Assembly (NCBI RefSeq): GCF_000695625.1
Contig: NZ_JMQI01000051.1
Span: 1-64,000 of the forward strand
DNA: 64,000 nucleotides
Direction of reading: 5' to 3'
Origin: Amycolatopsis rifamycinica
GTDB taxonomy: Bacteria > Actinomycetota > Actinomycetes > Mycobacteriales > Pseudonocardiaceae
The translations under genes and the position numbers were made by a program. Positions 62,581 through 64,000 of the stretch are shown here, piece after piece (position 1 is the stretch's first letter; every line of letters begins with the position of its first letter). A model generated the notes under the pieces. That model ran no database searches. It was not told the DNA's origin and saw only the letters and a program-made list of their open reading frames with translations.

Positions 62581-62849
62581 CGGGCGAGCCCGACCGCGTT
62601 GGCGGCGTCCGCCTCGAAGTACTCCGTCGTGGCGTGGGCGCCGGCGTGGGCCTCGAAGAACTCCCGGACGGCGTCGGCGGAGCCGTGGGCGATGACGTTG
62701 ACCGCCCGGGTGCCGTCCCGGCTCGCGATCGCCAGCTTCCATACCGCGCCCGCGGGAAGCCGGCCGTGGGCCTTCTTCAAGCCGTTCCAGAACTTGCTCT
62801 CGTCCGTGACAGCCGAGATGGCCAGCACGTGCGCCTGCTCTTTCCTCAT
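62577..62849 (-). CDS. Small uncharacterised protein
   Basis: This 90-residue protein looks like a small ferredoxin-fold or stress-type protein: VLAISAVTDESKFWNGLKKAH, VWKLAIASRDGTRAVNVIAHGSADAVREFFEAHAG, TTEYFEADAANAVGLA. I do not recognise a named family. It is the first gene of a two-gene operon with the serine hydrolase (ATGA overlap), transcribed away from the regulator at 62968. The TTGCGT/ACGCAA sites at 62865-62952 lie in its promoter. Confidence 0.75.
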   Translation of the reverse strand: MRKEQAHVLAISAVTDESKFWNGLKKAHGRLPAGAVWKLAIASRDGTRAVNVIAHGSADAVREFFEAHAGAHATTEYFEADAANAVGLAR

Positions 62850-62864
62850 GCGGAAAAGCTACGT

Positions 62865-62952
62865 TGCGTTTTCAACGCATTCAACGAACTCAGGTGCATA
62901 ATACCTGGTAGAGGCGCACATCGTTGCGTCGATTCTGACCGTGAACGCAACG
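62865..62952. promoter_or_regulatory. TGCGTT/AACGCA operator cluster in a divergent promoter region
   Basis: A tight dyad TGCGTT-TTC-AACGCA (62865-62879) lies just upstream of the small gene. A second, wide-spaced dyad CGTTGCG (62922-62928) ... CGCAACG (62946-62952) lies just upstream of the regulator gene. The same TTGCGT half-site is therefore repeated at both promoters, which suggests that the divergent regulator controls both. Confidence 0.65.
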
Positions 62953-62967
62953 AGCCGTTGCACTGGA

Positions 62968-63963
62968 ATGTCGATGAACGCACCCGTGGGCCGGCTGACG
63001 CTCGACGACCGCCGCCGCATCGCGGGCTGGCTCGCCGACGGGCTCGGGTACGCCGAGATCGGACGGCGGCTCGGCCGCCCGACGTCCACGATCAGCCGGG
63101 AGGTGGCCCGCAACAGCGGGTCGGGCGAGTACCGGCCCGGCCACGCGCAGGAGGCCGCCGTCCGCCGCGCCCGGCGACGCCGTCCGCCGGGGACCCCCGA
63201 GCGGCCCACCGGCGTGGTGCGCGGGTTCGTCGACGAGTTCGCGGCTCTCCTCGCCGCGACCGGCCTGCCCCGGATGACCGCCCGCGTGTTCGTCTGCCTG
63301 CTGACCGCCGACGCCGCCGGGCTGACCGCGGCCGACCTGGTGGCCCTGCTGCAGGTGAGCCCGGCGTCGGTGTCCAAGTCCATCGGCGCCCTGGAGAGCA
63401 TGGAACTGGTCGGGCGCCGGCCGGATCCGGGCGGGCGCCGCGAGCGCTACACGATCGACGACGAAGTCTGGTTGCGGGCGTGGCAGGCCGACACCGGCGC
63501 CCACGGCCGGATCGCGGCCGTCGCGCGGCGGGGCGTCGGGATCTTCGGGCCGGACACGACCGCCGGCCGCAGGCTCGCGAGCATGGGCCGGTTCTTCGGT
63601 CAGCTCAGCGAGCAGATGGGCGGCAGCACCCTGGCCGAGGCGGCCGGGTACGACGCCCTGACCGTGGTCGCCGCCCTAGTGCACGCCGGCCGGCCGATCA
63701 CCGTGGACGAGCTGGCCACCGCCCTCGGCTGGCCCTCGCGGCGGGCGGCGGCCGCCCTCGACGTGATCCGGAGCCGTCCGGCCGTCGCCGACCCCCTGGA
63801 ACTGTCCGGAACCGGGTCCGGGCCGATCTCCGTCACGGCGCGGCCGGACCGCCTGAGCCCGGCCCAGCGCGAAGCGATCCGCAGGTTTCGCGAAGCTTCC
63901 CCGGCCGCGGTGGTTACGGTGGAGGGGTGCCGCACCTCTTCGCCACCAGCGACCTCCACGTGA
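62968..63963 (+). CDS. Transcriptional regulator with IS30-like HTH and MarR/GbsR-like domains
   Basis: This 331-residue protein has two DNA-binding units. Residues about 8-50 (LTLDDRRRIAGWLADGLGYAEIGRRLGRPTSTISREVARN) match the N-terminal HTH of IS30-type transposases, without any transposase catalytic domain. After a basic linker, about residues 75-160 form a MarR/GbsR-like winged helix (FVDEFAALLAATGLPRMTARVFVCLL, LTAADLVALLQVSPASVSKSIGALESMELV, GGRRERYTID). A further winged-helix-like region lies at about 215-260 (ALVHAGRPITVDELATALGWP). The start is ATG 62968 or 62974. It is divergent from the small-protein/serine-hydrolase operon, with matching dyads between. Its 3' end overlaps the next gene by 37 bp. 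Confidence 0.82.
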   Translation: MSMNAPVGRLTLDDRRRIAGWLADGLGYAEIGRRLGRPTSTISREVARNSGSGEYRPGHAQEAAVRRARRRRPPGTPERPTGVVRGFVDEFAALLAATGLPRMTARVFVCLLTADAAGLTAADLVALLQVSPASVSKSIGALESMELVGRRPDPGGRRERYTIDDEVWLRAWQADTGAHGRIAAVARRGVGIFGPDTTAGRRLASMGRFFGQLSEQMGGSTLAEAAGYDALTVVAALVHAGRPITVDELATALGWPSRRAAAALDVIRSRPAVADPLELSGTGSGPISVTARPDRLSPAQREAIRRFREASPAAVVTVEGCRTSSPPATST

Positions 63964-64000
63964 CCCACGAGGGCAACGGCCCCATCCTCGACGCGGTCGT
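63927..64000 (+). CDS. Metallophosphoesterase, 5' end only
   Basis: From GTG 63927, with GGTGGAGGGG just upstream, the frame encodes PHLFATSDLHVTHEGNGPIL and continues to the window edge. SDLHV is the first metal-binding motif (Asp-x-His) of calcineurin-type phosphoesterases. Only about 24 codons are visible. The start lies inside the last codons of the preceding regulator, so the two are coupled. Confidence 0.75.
   Translation, partial: MPHLFATSDLHVTHEGNGPILDAV

Overview
The window is chromosomal DNA of a high-GC actinobacterium. The best inference is Pseudonocardiales, probably Amycolatopsis or a close relative. The evidence is uniformly GC-rich codons, frequent GTG and TTG starts, genes for both mycothiol (mshC) and ergothioneine (egtA-egtD), ESX/type VII accessory genes with an EspG-like protein, and several blocks that follow Mycobacterium tuberculosis gene order: acn - NlpC/P60 - moxR1 - DUF58 - VWA - fabG1 - inhA - hemH, and an Rv0958/Rv0959-like AAA+/VWA pair. 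No rRNA, tRNA, CRISPR array, transposon or phage gene was recognised. The region reads as core or conserved chromosome with accessory islets.

Layout. 0.1-3 kb: gcvP, glycine decarboxylase P-protein. 3-7.9 kb: a sugar/glycan block with an NAD-dependent epimerase, a fused membrane glycosyltransferase plus GT2 protein, a GtrA-type flippase and a UDP-sulfoquinovose synthase homologue. 7.9-10.1 kb: a SnoaL-like protein divergent from an XRE regulator with a symmetric operator between them, then an aldo/keto-reductase-fold protein without its catalytic residues. 10.1-16 kb: a repeat-rich membrane protein, a CNNM/CBS membrane pair with a coupled uncharacterised gene, and an AcnR-like TetR regulator. 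16.1-19.3 kb: a four-gene ESX accessory operon. 19.4-22.6 kb: proline iminopeptidase, Glu/Leu-type amino acid dehydrogenase and its divergent LysR regulator. 22.7-27.5 kb: the ergothioneine operon egtABCD plus a coupled deazaflavin-type reductase. 27.6-31 kb: a secreted tripeptidyl aminopeptidase, a frameshifted mgtC and a dienelactone-hydrolase-like protein.

31.1-41.7 kb: aconitase, with an AcnR-type operator upstream, divergent from a RipA-like NlpC/P60 endopeptidase. Next come a methyltransferase, a MobA-like protein, the moxR-DUF58-VWA operon and a trmL cluster that contains a 59-residue small gene. 41.7-46 kb: a four-gene operon of MHS transporter, response regulator, histidine kinase and TAXI-type solute-binding lipoprotein. 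46-50.6 kb: fabG1-inhA (fatty acid elongation), an MFS pump with its TetR regulator, and hemH/cpfC. 50.6-55.6 kb: a methyltransferase and an unknown gene, then the second AAA+/VWA pair. 55.8-57 kb: mshC. 57-64 kb: an ABC-F protein, MarR and ArsR regulators with an MFS pump, a serine hydrolase, a regulator that fuses an IS30-like HTH to a MarR-like domain, and the first codons of a metallophosphoesterase running off the end.

How genes connect. The AcnR-like regulator at 15.4 kb and the aconitase at 31-34 kb share near-identical candidate operators although they lie about 15 kb apart. The TetR/MFS pair shares a second operator. The GT fusion and GtrA look like a complete flippase/donor-synthase/transferase system, with two nucleotide-sugar enzymes beside it. 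Two low-molecular-weight thiol pathways and a haem gene give the window a redox theme.
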